Notes: generated from the letters alone by a model not told the origin. A DNA stretch of 64,000 nt from Frigoribacterium sp. ACAM 257 (GCF_007954365.1 NZ_VOLO01000002.1:310001-374000); one strand, 5' to 3'; positions 33,095-41,739 are shown, counted from the first letter of the stretch. Translations and numbers: made by a program.

Positions 33095-33194
33095 TCGTCA
33101 CCGACCGGCGGATGACCGGTTCCCGATCCCAGCGGGAGCCTGACACCACCTGAGCTCGGCTCCCTCGGGAGCGAACGGTTCACGACCGGTGGTC

Positions 33195-33223
33195 GGGACG
33201 CAGCAGCTGATCCTCTGCGTCCC
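33195..33223. terminator. Hairpin terminator downstream of fliC
   Basis: GGGACGCAG (33195-33203) pairs with CTGCGTCCC (33215-33223) around an 11-nt loop. Another imperfect set of arms (ACCGGTTCCC, GGGAGCC/GGCTCCC, GAACGGTTC, ACCGGTGGTC) covers 33105-33195. The whole spacer could fold and attenuate read-through from fliC into fliD. Confidence 0.65.
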
Positions 33224-33305
33224 GGCCCTCGGTCATCCCGAGCGTCGACGACGACCTCGCCCGCACCTCCCAGTCCCCCCGCCCCCGCCCCCGAAGGAGC
33301 ACCCG

Positions 33306-34688
33306 ATGGCCTCGTTCGGCATCGACGGCCTCGTCTCCGGGCTCGACACCACCACGCTGATCAACGGCCTGATGGCGGCGGAGGCGGTGCCCCAGACGAT
33401 CCTGAAGAACAAGGCGACCGCGAACCAGGCGCTGGTCACCGCGCTCCAGGGCCTCAACACGAAGGTCGCCGACCTCGCGACGCTGGCGAAGACGACGGCG
33501 AAGGCCGACTCGCTCGCCGCCTTCACCGCCAGCAGCAGCTCGAAGGACGTCACGGCCACGACGACCGCGACCGCGCTGCCCGGCTCGATCGACTTCACCG
33601 TCGGCGCCACCGCGCAGGCGAAGAGCGGCGTCACCGCCGCGATGACCGCCTGGCCCACGTCGCCCGCGACGCTGACCTTCACGTCGGCCGCCGGCAAGGC
33701 GGTGGAGGTGACCAGCGCCTCCTCGTCGCTCGACGACCTCGTGCGCGCCGTCAACTCGTCGGAGGCGGGCGTCAAGGCCGTCAAGGTCGCCTCGGGCAAG
33801 GACGCCGACGGAGCCGTCACGTACCGCCTGCAGCTCACGTCGGCCACGACGGGCGCGGCAGGCGGGTTCACCGTGCACCAGGGCACGGCCGCCGAGGTCG
33901 CCGCCGGCACCGCCCCGGACCTGCTCGCCGCCCCCGGCGCCGCCGTCGTCAAGCAGGCGCGCGACGCCTCCGTCACCCTCTGGGCCGGCACCGCCGCCGA
34001 GCAGGTCGTGACGAGCGCGACGAACACGTTCGCCGACCTGCTGCCCGGCGTCTCGGTCACCGTCACCGCGCCGAGCGCCGACCCCGTCACGCTCACCGTC
34101 GCCCGCGACGGCGCCGCGTCGTCGAAGGTCGCCTCCGACCTCGTGTCGGGGCTCAACGGCGTCCTCACCCTCATCGCCTCGAAGACGTCGACGTCGACCT
34201 CGACCAACGCCGCGGGCGTCGCGACGGTCACCTCCGGCGTCTTCACCGGCAACTCGACCACCCGCGACGTCGTGCAGAAGCTGACGACCGCGATGTCGGC
34301 GCCGATCGGCGGCGTCTCGCCGTCGAGCATCGGCATCTCGATCACCCGCACCGGGGCCTTCGAGTTCGACGAGGCCACGTTCTCGGCGGCCCTCGCCGCC
34401 GACCCCGTGAAGGTGCAGGCGGCCCTCTCCGAGATCGCCGGCCGGGTCGAGGCCGCCGCGACCGCCTCCTCGGACAAGCGCGACGGCAGCCTGACGAAGG
34501 TCATCACCGGCCAGCAGTCCGTCGTGAAGGACCTCACCGCCCAGATCGCGAACTGGGACGACCGACTGGCGTCGCGTCGCACCCAGCTCCAGAAGACCTA
34601 CACCGCCCTCGAGGTCGCCCTCAGCTCGCTCACCGCGCAGCAGAGCTGGCTGACCAGCCAGATCTCGAGCCTGAACGCGAGCAGCTGA
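33306..34688 (+). CDS. fliD: Flagellar filament cap protein FliD (HAP2)
   Basis: The 460-residue protein starts MASFGIDGLVSGLDTTTLINGLM, the conserved FliD N-terminus. It has long central beta-rich repeats and ends with the helical WDDRLASRRTQLQKTYTALEVALSSLTAQQSWLTSQISSLNAS. It caps the growing filament and guides flagellin polymerisation. GAAGGAGC precedes the ATG. fliS starts within its stop codon (TGATG). Confidence 0.95.
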   Translation: MASFGIDGLVSGLDTTTLINGLMAAEAVPQTILKNKATANQALVTALQGLNTKVADLATLAKTTAKADSLAAFTASSSSKDVTATTTATALPGSIDFTVGATAQAKSGVTAAMTAWPTSPATLTFTSAAGKAVEVTSASSSLDDLVRAVNSSEAGVKAVKVASGKDADGAVTYRLQLTSATTGAAGGFTVHQGTAAEVAAGTAPDLLAAPGAAVVKQARDASVTLWAGTAAEQVVTSATNTFADLLPGVSVTVTAPSADPVTLTVARDGAASSKVASDLVSGLNGVLTLIASKTSTSTSTNAAGVATVTSGVFTGNSTTRDVVQKLTTAMSAPIGGVSPSSIGISITRTGAFEFDEATFSAALAADPVKVQAALSEIAGRVEAAATASSDKRDGSLTKVITGQQSVVKDLTAQIANWDDRLASRRTQLQKTYTALEVALSSLTAQQSWLTSQISSLNASS

Positions 34689-35305
34689 TGGACGCCACCT
34701 CCTTCGCGGCATTCGCCGCCTCCCCGCCCACCGCCGTCGTGCAGCGACAGCGGTCGCACTTCGCCGAGCAGGCCGTGCTGTCGGCGACGCCGGTCCAGCT
34801 CGTCACGATGCTCTACGACCGCCTGCTGCTCGACCTCGCCCGTGCCGAGAAGGCCCAGGTCGGCCAGGAGTGGGCGATCGCGTCCGAGCAGCTGCTGCAC
34901 GCGCAGGCGATCATCGCCGAGCTCACCTCGTCGCTGCGCGTCGACGTGTGGGACGGCGGCGAGGGCCTGCTCGCCCTCTACGGCTACACCTCGACGGCGC
35001 TCGTCAACGCGAACGTGCACCGCGACGTGGCCCTGACCCGTGAGGTCACCGGGCTGCTCGAGCCGCTCCGCCAGGCCTGGCACGAGGCCGCGACGTCGCT
35101 CGGCGGCGGCGCGGCTGGTGGGGCCGGTGCGGCCGGTGCGGCCGGTGCGGCCGGTGTGGCTGTGCCTGCCTCGCCGACGGCGTCGCAGCCCGGCGCGGGC
35201 TCGCCGCTGCCCGCGGGAGTCGCCGCCTTCGGGGCCGCGACCTCCGGCTACGGGGCGACCAACGCCTCCTCGACCTCTCTCGGGGGCGAGCTCGGTGTCG
35301 CCTAG
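34688..35305 (+). CDS. fliS: Flagellin export chaperone FliS, with long Ala/Gly tail
   Basis: Residues about 25-140 form the four-helix FliS chaperone (AVLSATPVQLVTMLYDRLLLDLARAEKA, TSLRVDVWDGGEGLLALYGYTSTALVNANVHRD, VTGLLEPLRQAWHEAA). FliS normally has about 130 residues; this 205-residue version adds an N-terminal 24 and a C-terminal Ala/Gly/Ser tail. A run of 9-bp GCCGGTGCG units (about 35115-35160) encodes GAAGAAGAA. It prevents premature flagellin polymerisation in the cytoplasm. It is coupled to fliD by a 1-nt overlap. Confidence 0.93.
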   Translation: MDATSFAAFAASPPTAVVQRQRSHFAEQAVLSATPVQLVTMLYDRLLLDLARAEKAQVGQEWAIASEQLLHAQAIIAELTSSLRVDVWDGGEGLLALYGYTSTALVNANVHRDVALTREVTGLLEPLRQAWHEAATSLGGGAAGGAGAAGAAGAAGVAVPASPTASQPGAGSPLPAGVAAFGAATSGYGATNASSTSLGGELGVA

Positions 35306-35609
35306 GACCGACCGCACCCACGCCGCCTGGCTCGCCGCCCTCGACGAGCTCGAGGCGGTCGCGGGGCGCGACCCGCAGCTCGCCGCCGACGGTGCCGGCG
35401 TGTCCGGCGCCTGGGCTCCGCCCGCCGGTCTCGGCCCGATGCCGGCCGAGCTCGCCGACCGCGCGGCGGCAGTCGCCGGAGCGCAGCGCGGTGCCCTCGC
35501 CCGGCTCGACGCCGCCCGCAAGGCCGTGCTCGCGCACCTCGGCGCCGTGCGCAGCGTCGAGTCGTCGCACGAGCCCGAGCGCCCGGTCTACCTCGACGCC
35601 ACCGGCTGA
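35295..35609 (+). CDS. Small FliT-like flagellar protein (putative)
   Basis: The 104-residue product from GTG 35295 overlaps the fliS end by 11 nt. It is largely helical (HAAWLAALDELEAVAGRD, ADRAAAVAGAQRGALARLDAARKAVLAHLGAVR), as FliT chaperones are, and occupies the usual fliT slot after fliS. Sequence similarity to FliT is not clear, so the assignment rests on position, size and helix content. A 54-nt hairpin element follows. Confidence 0.65.
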   Translation: MSPRTDRTHAAWLAALDELEAVAGRDPQLAADGAGVSGAWAPPAGLGPMPAELADRAAAVAGAQRGALARLDAARKAVLAHLGAVRSVESSHEPERPVYLDATG

Positions 35610-35625
35610 GCCGCCTGACTCTGTC

Positions 35626-35679
35626 GAGTGGTCAGGAACTGTCCCTCATGACCAGAGGAGGGACGAGTTCTGACCACTC
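35626..35679 (-). repeat. Dispersed 54-nt hairpin element, copy E
   Basis: Terminal inverted arms GAGTGGTCA/TGACCACTC enclose inner arms GTCCCTC/GAGGGAC. Read on the minus strand it aligns without gaps to copies F and G, sharing the core CATGAG(C/G)GACA. Located between convergent gene ends, it can serve as a terminator. Confidence 0.8.
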
Positions 35680-35704
35680 AGCGTTCCGGTCGGGCCCACC
35701 GGCC

Positions 35705-35720
35705 GAGGAGGCGCCTCCTC
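35705..35720. repeat. Perfect palindrome GAGGAGGCGCCTCCTC
   Basis: A 16-bp perfect palindrome overlapping the stop codon of the CitMHS gene. It is built from the GAGGAGGCGC word that recurs through the window's spacers and terminators. Confidence 0.75.
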
Positions 35721-37272
35721 AGCCCCAGGGGATGACCCCGACGACGATCGCCACGGCGAGCATCACCAGCGACACGATCGCCGCGCGCCACAGCACCTTC
35801 TTGTGGTGGTCGCCGAGGTTGACGTTCGCGAGGCTCACGAGCAGCAGGATCGCGGGCACCAGCGGGCTCTGCAGGTGCACGGGCTGCCCGACGACCGAGG
35901 CGCGGGCCATCTCGACGGGGTCGATGCCGAACGCGGCGCCGCTCTGCGCGAGCACCGGCAGGATGCCGAAGTAGAAGGCGTCGTTGCTCATGAAGAAGGT
36001 GAGCGGCAGGCTCAGCACCCCGGTGATCACGGCGAGGTACGGCCCCATCGAGGTGGGGATCACGTCGACCAGCCACTGCGCCATCGCGTCGACCATGCCG
36101 GTGCCGTTGAGCACGCCGATCAGCACGCCGGCCGCGAAGACCATCGACACGACGCCGACGATGCTGGGGGCGTGGGCGACGATCTCGGCGGACTGCTCCT
36201 TGACGCGGGGGAAGTTCACGAGCAGCGCGATCGCGGTGCCGACCATGAAGACGTAGGCGAGCGGGAACAGGTCGGCGACCAGCAGCACCATCACGGCGAC
36301 GGTGAGCACGAGGTTGAACCAGATCATCCGCGGGCGCAGGGTGGGGCGGTCGGGGTCGAGCATCGTGTCGGCCATCGTGACGCCTCCGCCGAGCGAGCCG
36401 TTCGCGCTGCCGTCCGAGCCCGAGCCGGCACCCGGACCGGAGCCGGGGTTGTCGACCGCGCGCTCTCCCGGCCCGTCCGCCCGCGAGCCGTCGGCCCGCC
36501 CGCCGCGCACGCCGAGGGCGACCGTCGGGCTGGTGAACATCGAGACGCCCACGCCGGGCATGCCGGGTCCGCCGCCGCGCGAGGCGCTCGCGAGCTCCTG
36601 CGAGAGGGGCGACATCGCCGACGCCGCCGCGGCCAGCTTCGATCCGCCCAGCTCGAGCGTCCCGAGGCGACGGCGCTCGCTCAGCCCCATCAGCCACGAG
36701 AACACGAACACGAGGACGAGGCCGGCGATCAGCGACGGCACGAGCGGCACGAAGATCTCGCTCGGCTGCACGCCGAGGGCGGCGGCGGCGCGCACGGTGG
36801 GCCCGCCCCACGGGACGATGTTCAGCGTGCCGTTCGCGAGGCCGGCGACGCAGGTCAGCACCACGGGGCTCATGCCGAGCTTGAGGTAGATGGGCAGCAT
36901 GGCGGCCGTCGTCACGATGAACGTCGTCGAGCCGTCGCCGTCGAGCGAGACGGCCCCGGCGAGCAGCGCCGTGCCGAGCACCACCTTCGCCGGGTCGTTG
37001 CCGGTCACCCGCAGGATCAGCCGCACCAGCGGGTCGAACAGCCCGACGTCGATCATCAGGCCGAAGTACATGATCGCGAACATCAGCAACGCGGCCGTGG
37101 GGGCCAGGTCGCCGATCGCCTCGATCACCATGTCGCCGATGCCGAGCCCCGCGCCGGCGAAGAGGCCGAAGATCGTCGGCACCATGATCAGCGCGAGCAT
37201 CGGCGAGAGCCGCTTGGTCATGATCAGCACCATGAAGGTGAGGACCATCAGATAGCCGAGCAGTACGAGCAT
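35719..37272 (-). CDS. CitMHS family citrate transporter
   Basis: The 517-residue membrane protein has CitMHS landmarks: LVLLGYLMVLTFMVLIMTKRLSPMLALIMVPTIFGL, VSLDGDGSTTFIVTTAAMLPIYLKL, NIVPWGGPTVRAA and, near the end, LPLTFFMSNDAFYFGILPVLAQ. It takes up metal-citrate complexes by proton symport. A Gly/Ser-rich insertion of about 100 residues in the central loop (about residues 205-310) is longer than usual. GAAGGAG precedes ATG 37272. It is divergent from a DcuS/CitA-type two-component system that should sense its substrate. Confidence 0.92.
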   Translation of the reverse strand: MLVLLGYLMVLTFMVLIMTKRLSPMLALIMVPTIFGLFAGAGLGIGDMVIEAIGDLAPTAALLMFAIMYFGLMIDVGLFDPLVRLILRVTGNDPAKVVLGTALLAGAVSLDGDGSTTFIVTTAAMLPIYLKLGMSPVVLTCVAGLANGTLNIVPWGGPTVRAAAALGVQPSEIFVPLVPSLIAGLVLVFVFSWLMGLSERRRLGTLELGGSKLAAAASAMSPLSQELASASRGGGPGMPGVGVSMFTSPTVALGVRGGRADGSRADGPGERAVDNPGSGPGAGSGSDGSANGSLGGGVTMADTMLDPDRPTLRPRMIWFNLVLTVAVMVLLVADLFPLAYVFMVGTAIALLVNFPRVKEQSAEIVAHAPSIVGVVSMVFAAGVLIGVLNGTGMVDAMAQWLVDVIPTSMGPYLAVITGVLSLPLTFFMSNDAFYFGILPVLAQSGAAFGIDPVEMARASVVGQPVHLQSPLVPAILLLVSLANVNLGDHHKKVLWRAAIVSLVMLAVAIVVGVIPWG

Positions 37273-37420
37273 CAGGACTCCTTCGTCCGTCGGGCGCGGT
37301 GGCGCGTCCGGGCACGCTAGCCGGGCACGAGGAGGCGCGTCCTGCTTCTGCGCGTTGGGGCCGTTCCGCACGTTGGCCGCGTTCTGCGCGTTCTGCTCAC
37401 GCGCCTCCTCGGCTGCCGCC

Positions 37421-37436
37421 TACGCTGGCCGTCGTG
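37421..37436 (+). promoter_or_regulatory. -10 hexamer placed for leaderless transcription of the kinase gene
   Basis: TACGCT (37421-37426), seven bases, then GTG at 37434. No Shine-Dalgarno is present. The 161-nt divergent region 37273-37433 should also hold the CitMHS promoter and response-regulator sites, not resolved here. Confidence 0.5.
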
Positions 37437-39338
37437 ACCGACGACAGCTCACGGGCCGTGCCCGCCGCGCCCGCGACGCGGCCCCGCCGGCGCACCCGGT
37501 TCGCGACGCAGGTGCTCCTGCTGCAGCTGGGGGTCGTGACGGCGATCGTCCTGCTCACCAGCGCCGTGTTCGTCGGCATCGCCGTGCAGCGCCTCGAGCG
37601 CGAGGCCGAGTCGACGGCGCTCGCCGTGGCGCAGAGCGTCGCGAGCGACGTCGACGTCCGCACCGAGGTCGCGCGGCTGAGCGTCGACGGCACCGACCTC
37701 GACGAGGAGGCGCTGGCCGGCGGCGACCTGCAGCGCACGGCCGTCGCGGCGCAGCAGCGCACCGGGGCCCTCTTCGTCGTCGTCACCGACGACCGCGGGG
37801 TCCGCCTCGCGCACCCCGACCCCGACCGCATCGGCGAGGTCGTGAGCACGAGCCCCGACGCGGCGCTCCGCGGCGAGGAGACCGTCTCATGGGAGCGCGG
37901 CACCCTCGGCGACTCCGCCCGCGCGAAGGTTCCGATCTACGAGGCCGACGCCGATGCCGACGCCGCGGCGGGCGGCCGTGCCTCGGTCGTCGGCGAGGTC
38001 AGCGTCGGCTACACCCCGGCGCGGGTCTACGACACGCTGCTCCGCGACAGCCTCCCGGTGGCGGCCGTCGCCGTGCTCGCCCTCGGGCTCGGCGTCGTCG
38101 CGTCCGTGCTGATCCGCCGCAGGCTCGACCGGCTCACCCTCGGGCTGCAGCCCGACGACCTCGCGTCGCTCGTCCAGAACCAGGAGGCCGTGCTCGCCGG
38201 GGTCGGGGAGGGGGTGCTCGCGGTCGCGCGCGACGGGCGCGTGAGCGTGTGCAACGAGCAGGCGGCGCAGCTGCTCGGGCTCGGCGACGGGGCCGTGGGG
38301 CGCCTCCTCGGCGAGCTCGACCTGCCCGAGCCGCTCGTGACGCTGCTCGGCCGGGGCCCGGCCCGCCCCGAGTCGACGACCCTCGTCGTCGGCCTGTACG
38401 TGCTGTTCGTCGACGTGCGTCCGGTGCAGCGCGAGGGAGTCGACCTCGGACGCGTCGCCGTGCTGCGCGACCGCACCGCCGTCGAGGCCCTGACCCGCCG
38501 GCTCGACGCGGTGGGCGCGATGACGACCGCCCTCCGCGCCCAGCGGCACGAGTTCGCGAACCGGCTGCACGCGGTCAGCGGGCTGCTCGAGATCGGGCGG
38601 GTCGAGCAGGCGAGGGGGTACCTCGCCGACGTGCTCGAGCACGGGCCGCTGCGCTACCCCGTCAAGCACGCCGACCGGCTGACCGAGCCGCACCTGCAGG
38701 CGTTCCTCGGCGCGAAGGGGGTGGAGGCGGCGGAGAAGGGCGTCCTGCTGCGGCTCGGCCCGGAGACTCTCGTGTCGGGCTCCGTGGTCGATCCGGGAGA
38801 CGTGACGACCGTGCTCGGCAACCTCGTCGACAACGCGGTGCGCGCCGCGGTCGCGGGCGGCGCCTCCCCGGCGTGGGTCGAGGTCGAGGTGCTCGACGAC
38901 GGTCGCGACCTGCACCTGTCGGTGATGGACTCCGGCCGCGGGGTCGACGACGAGCACGCCGTGTTCGAGCGGCGGCCCGCCGCGGAGCTGCTCGCGGGCG
39001 ACGCCGACGCTGCTGACGACGGCGACGCCGACGCTGCTGACGCCGCCGCCCTCGATCCCGATCGCGTGCACGGGCTCGGCTTCGGACTGCCGCTCTCGCG
39101 CGAGATCGCCCGTCGCGCCGGCGGCGACGTCTGGCTCGCGTCGCCGCGCGGCGACGGGCACGGCGCCGTGTTCTGCGCCCGGCTCGTCGGCGCGGTCGAC
39201 CCGGCCGGCACCGACCCGGCCGGCACCGACCCGGCCGGCACCGACCCGGCCGGATCCGACCCGGCCGGCACCGACCCGGCCGGCACCGACCCGGTCGGCG
39301 AGCTCGACCCTGCCCCGACCCCGAGGAGCACCCCGTGA
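37434..39338 (+). CDS. CitA/DcuS-type sensor histidine kinase
   Basis: The 634-residue protein has TM1 (about residues 25-50), an extracytoplasmic PAS-like sensor, TM2 (about 203-225), a cytoplasmic PAS (about 235-330), then the DcuS/CitA-type H-box LRAQRHEFANRLHAVSGLL. Next come ATPase boxes VLGNLVDNAVRAA, VMDSGRGV and GLGFGLPLSREIARRAGG. It should sense citrate or another di/tricarboxylate and phosphorylate the response regulator encoded next. The C-terminus carries a DPAGT pentapeptide repeat (39199-39297), and an Asp/Ala-rich insertion lies within the ATPase domain. GTG start. Confidence 0.93.
   Translation: MTDDSSRAVPAAPATRPRRRTRFATQVLLLQLGVVTAIVLLTSAVFVGIAVQRLEREAESTALAVAQSVASDVDVRTEVARLSVDGTDLDEEALAGGDLQRTAVAAQQRTGALFVVVTDDRGVRLAHPDPDRIGEVVSTSPDAALRGEETVSWERGTLGDSARAKVPIYEADADADAAAGGRASVVGEVSVGYTPARVYDTLLRDSLPVAAVAVLALGLGVVASVLIRRRLDRLTLGLQPDDLASLVQNQEAVLAGVGEGVLAVARDGRVSVCNEQAAQLLGLGDGAVGRLLGELDLPEPLVTLLGRGPARPESTTLVVGLYVLFVDVRPVQREGVDLGRVAVLRDRTAVEALTRRLDAVGAMTTALRAQRHEFANRLHAVSGLLEIGRVEQARGYLADVLEHGPLRYPVKHADRLTEPHLQAFLGAKGVEAAEKGVLLRLGPETLVSGSVVDPGDVTTVLGNLVDNAVRAAVAGGASPAWVEVEVLDDGRDLHLSVMDSGRGVDDEHAVFERRPAAELLAGDADAADDGDADAADAAALDPDRVHGLGFGLPLSREIARRAGGDVWLASPRGDGHGAVFCARLVGAVDPAGTDPAGTDPAGTDPAGSDPAGTDPAGTDPVGELDPAPTPRSTP
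39199..39297. repeat. 15-bp tandem repeat encoding DPAGT units
   Basis: About six and a half in-frame 15-bp units (GACCCGGCCGGCACC) encode (DPAGT)n at the end of the kinase, after the ATPase domain. One unit has GGATCC in place of GGCACC. Copy number could vary by slippage without breaking the frame. Confidence 0.85.
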
Positions 39339-40030
39339 CCGACGCGCCCGCCCCCGCATCCGCCGCCCCCGCGCCCGCCCCCGCCCCGCTGACCGTGCTC
39401 GTCGTCGACGACGACTTCTTCGTGGCCGAGGTGCACCGCGCGCAGGTCGACGCGCAGCCCGAGCTCCGGGCGCTGCCGGCGGTCGGCACGGTCGCAGAGG
39501 CCCGCCGGGTGGTCGCCCGCGAGCGCGTCGACCTCGTGCTGCTCGACCTCTACCTGCCCGACGGGCGCGGCCTCGACCTGCTCCGCGAGCTCGACGTCGA
39601 CACGTTCGTGCTCAGCGCCGCGTCCGACGGCGAGACGATCCGCACGGCCCTCCGCCGCGGAGCCCTCGCCTACCTGATCAAGCCCTTCGCCGCCGAGCTG
39701 CTCGTGGACCGGCTGCGGTCCTGGCTGCGGTTCCGGCACGTGCTCGACGGCGGCACCGACCAGGAGGCGGTGGAGCGTGCCCAGCGCATCCTCCACTCGG
39801 GAGACGCGCGCGCCTCCTCGCGCTCGCGCTCGGCGACCGAGCAGGCCGTGCTGGAGGCGGTGGTCGCCTCCTCCGTCGAGGTCTCGGCCTCGGAGGTGGC
39901 CGACCAGGTCGGCGTCAGCCGCGCGACCGCGCAGCGCTACCTCGCCCAGCTCAGCGCCGACGGGCAGCTCGCGATGCAGCTGCGCTACGGCGCGACCGGC
40001 CGGCCCGAGCACCGCTACCAGCGCCGCTGA
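39335..40030 (+). CDS. CitB/DcuR-type response regulator
   Basis: The 231-residue protein has a receiver domain after an Ala/Pro-rich start: VLVVDDDFFVAEVH (acidic pocket), phospho-acceptor Asp in LVLLDLYLPDG and Lys in AYLIKPF. The C-terminal helix-turn-helix is ASEVADQVGVSRATAQRYLAQL, as in CitB/DcuR regulators of C4-dicarboxylate and citrate use. It overlaps the kinase stop by 4 nt (GTGA). Its likely target is the divergent CitMHS gene. Confidence 0.93.
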   Translation: MTDAPAPASAAPAPAPAPLTVLVVDDDFFVAEVHRAQVDAQPELRALPAVGTVAEARRVVARERVDLVLLDLYLPDGRGLDLLRELDVDTFVLSAASDGETIRTALRRGALAYLIKPFAAELLVDRLRSWLRFRHVLDGGTDQEAVERAQRILHSGDARASSRSRSATEQAVLEAVVASSVEVSASEVADQVGVSRATAQRYLAQLSADGQLAMQLRYGATGRPEHRYQRR

Positions 40031-40063
40031 CCCTCCCCGCGCCCGCGGGTGAGCAACGGTCAT

Positions 40064-40112
40064 GTGTCGCGTGGCGCGGCCGCGCACTCCGCCAGAGCGC
40101 GCCAAGCGACAC
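40064..40112. terminator. Long hairpin between convergent genes
   Basis: GTGTCGCGTGGCGCG (from 40064) pairs with GCGCGCCAAGCGACAC (40097-40112) with one mismatch, around an 18-nt loop. It separates the response regulator (+) and the PfpI gene (-). Confidence 0.75.
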
Positions 40113-40151
40113 CTGACACGTCCTCACGTCGGAGCGTCAGCTGACCCTCGG

Positions 40152-40742
40152 TCACACGGGCGGCCGCGGGACGTACTCGATGCCGCGACGCACCTGCTTC
40201 GCTCGCGCCGCGCCTCCCAGGCGCATGACGAGGTGCAGCGCCATGTCGATCCCGGCCGAGACCCCGGCCGAGGTGATCACGTCGCCGTCGTCGACGAACC
40301 GCTCGTCCTCGCGCACGTCGATCGTCGGGTCGAGGCTGCCGAGCAGTACGGTCGACCCCCAGTGCGTCGTCGCGGCCCGTCCGGTGAGCAGGCCCGCGGC
40401 GGCGTACACGAGGGCGCCGGTGCAGACGCTCGTCATCAGCGGCACGGTCTCGGCCTGCTGCCGCACCCACTCGAGCCGCTCCTCGTCGTCGAGGTGGGCG
40501 CGGGTGCCCTTGCCGCCGGGGTAGATCAGCACGTCGAGCGGCGGCAGCTCGTCGATGGTGGTGTCGGGCAGCACGCGCAGGCCCTTCGCCGCGGTGACCG
40601 GCCCGGGAGCGTCGCCGAACGTGATCACCTCCCAGCCGTCGCCGGGGTGCCCCTTCGTCCAGTACGAGAGCACCTCCCAGGGGCCGATCGCATCGAGCTC
40701 CTCGTACTGGTCGAACAGGAAGATGCCGATCGTCTTGGTCAT
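40152..40742 (-). CDS. DJ-1/PfpI family protein
   Basis: The 196-residue protein has the DJ-1/PfpI core: IGIFLFDQYEELDAIGPWEVL, DVLIYPGGKGTR and nucleophile elbow MTSVCTGALVYAAAGLL with Cys107. The HWG after TGRAATTHWGS and the absence of a C-terminal helix-turn-helix suit the isonitrile hydratase/ThiJ-like subgroup rather than GlxA regulators. Substrate unknown. It has its own start at 40742, preceded by a GC-only tract. Confidence 0.88.
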   Translation of the reverse strand: MTKTIGIFLFDQYEELDAIGPWEVLSYWTKGHPGDGWEVITFGDAPGPVTAAKGLRVLPDTTIDELPPLDVLIYPGGKGTRAHLDDEERLEWVRQQAETVPLMTSVCTGALVYAAAGLLTGRAATTHWGSTVLLGSLDPTIDVREDERFVDDGDVITSAGVSAGIDMALHLVMRLGGAARAKQVRRGIEYVPRPPV

Positions 40743-40751
40743 GCGCCCAGT

Positions 40752-40860
40752 CTCGTCGCCGCGCCCCCGCCCCCGCCGCGCCTCGCCGCGCCCCCGCCCC
40801 GCCCCGCCCCGCCGCGCCTCGCCTCGCCGCGCCGCGCCTCGGCGCGCCCCCACTCCGGGG
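40752..40860. repeat. Low-complexity CGCC(C/G) tract
   Basis: A run of about 100 nt made almost only of CGCCC, CGCCG and CGCCT words, between the PfpI start and the flgB promoter. No coding sense is apparent on either strand. Confidence 0.7.
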
Positions 40861-40879
40861 GCACGCGCCCCGCGCGGCC

Positions 40880-40906
40880 TTACGCGCCCCCGGTCCGCGC
40901 CGATAG
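40880..40906 (+). promoter_or_regulatory. Sigma-28-type flagellar promoter of flgB-flgC-fliE-fliF-fliG
   Basis: TTACGCG (40880-40886), 13 nt, CCGATAG (40900-40906), 78 nt before the flgB ATG. The -10 box and spacing equal those of flgN, fliC and flbD; the first box differs in two bases. Confidence 0.85.
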
Positions 40907-40910
40907 AGCG

Positions 40911-40960
40911 CCCTGAGCACGGATCGCTCGACCCCTCGGCCACGGATCGGCCCCCAGACC
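40911..40960 (+). repeat. Leader segment shared by flgB and fliH
   Basis: CCCTGAGCACGGATCGCTCG, then ACCCCTCGGCCACGGATCGG, is almost identical to 45981-46022 upstream of fliH. Both contain CACGGATCG twice. Together with the promoter the shared block spans about 85 nt. Confidence 0.85.
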
Positions 40961-40984
40961 ACACCACACCCCGGACGGGCACCA

Positions 40985-41344
40985 ATGCCGATCGAATCCG
41001 TGACCCAGGCGGCGCTGCAGAGCGCCCTCGACGGCCTCTCGCTGCGCCAGAAGACCATCGCCGCGAACATCTCGAACGTGAACACGCCCGGCTACCAGGC
41101 CAAGCGCGTGCAGTTCGAGGAGGCGCTCGGCCGGTCGGTCTCCCAGGGCGGCGCCGTGCCGGGGGCCGGCCGCGTCGAGGCCACGACGCAGCGCTCGCTC
41201 GAGCCGACGCGGCTCGACGGCAACAACGTGAACCTCGACACCGAGACCCTGTCGAACATCGACACCGTGCTCCGCTACCAGTTCGCCACCCAGGCGATGA
41301 ACGGCGAGCTGACCAGCGTGCGCGCCGCGTTCAGGATGGGCTGA
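40985..41344 (+). CDS. flgB: Flagellar basal-body rod protein FlgB
   Basis: The 119-residue protein has the FlgB pattern LQSALDGLSLRQKTIAANISNVNTPGYQAKRVQFEEAL and ends with VLRYQFATQAMNGELTSVRAAFRMG. It forms the proximal rod of the basal body. It is the first gene after a sigma-28-type promoter and is coupled to flgC by TGATG. The ribosome binding site is weak. Confidence 0.95.
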   Translation: MPIESVTQAALQSALDGLSLRQKTIAANISNVNTPGYQAKRVQFEEALGRSVSQGGAVPGAGRVEATTQRSLEPTRLDGNNVNLDTETLSNIDTVLRYQFATQAMNGELTSVRAAFRMG

Positions 41345-41739
41345 TGACCGCCTTCGACGCGATCGGCATCGCGAGCAACGGCCTCACCGTGCACCGCAAG
41401 TGGCTCGACGCCGTCTCCGACAACATCGCCAACGTCAACACGGTCAAGTCGATGGACGACACCGCGTTCCAGGCCCGTTACGTCGAGGTCCAGGAGGGCG
41501 CCGGCACCAGCGGCGTCTTCGTCAAGGCCGACCGCTACGGCAGCGAGGCCGGCCGTGTCACCTACCTGCCCGACCACCCGCTCGCCGACGCCGAGGGATA
41601 CGTGCGCATGCCCGACATCGACCTGGGAGCCCAGATGGCCGACCTGATCATGGCCCAGCGCGGCTACCAGGCGAACGCCGCCGTGGTCGACCGCGCCAAG
41701 ACCGCCTACGAGGCCGCTCTCCAGATCGGTCGCGGCTGA
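41344..41739 (+). CDS. flgC: Flagellar basal-body rod protein FlgC
   Basis: The 131-residue protein shows FDAIGIASNGLTVHRKWLDAVSDNIANVNTVKS and the C-terminal rod signature DLIMAQRGYQANAAVVDRAKTAYEAALQIGRG. It is a proximal rod subunit. Start and stop overlap those of flgB and fliE. Confidence 0.96.
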   Translation: MTAFDAIGIASNGLTVHRKWLDAVSDNIANVNTVKSMDDTAFQARYVEVQEGAGTSGVFVKADRYGSEAGRVTYLPDHPLADAEGYVRMPDIDLGAQMADLIMAQRGYQANAAVVDRAKTAYEAALQIGRG

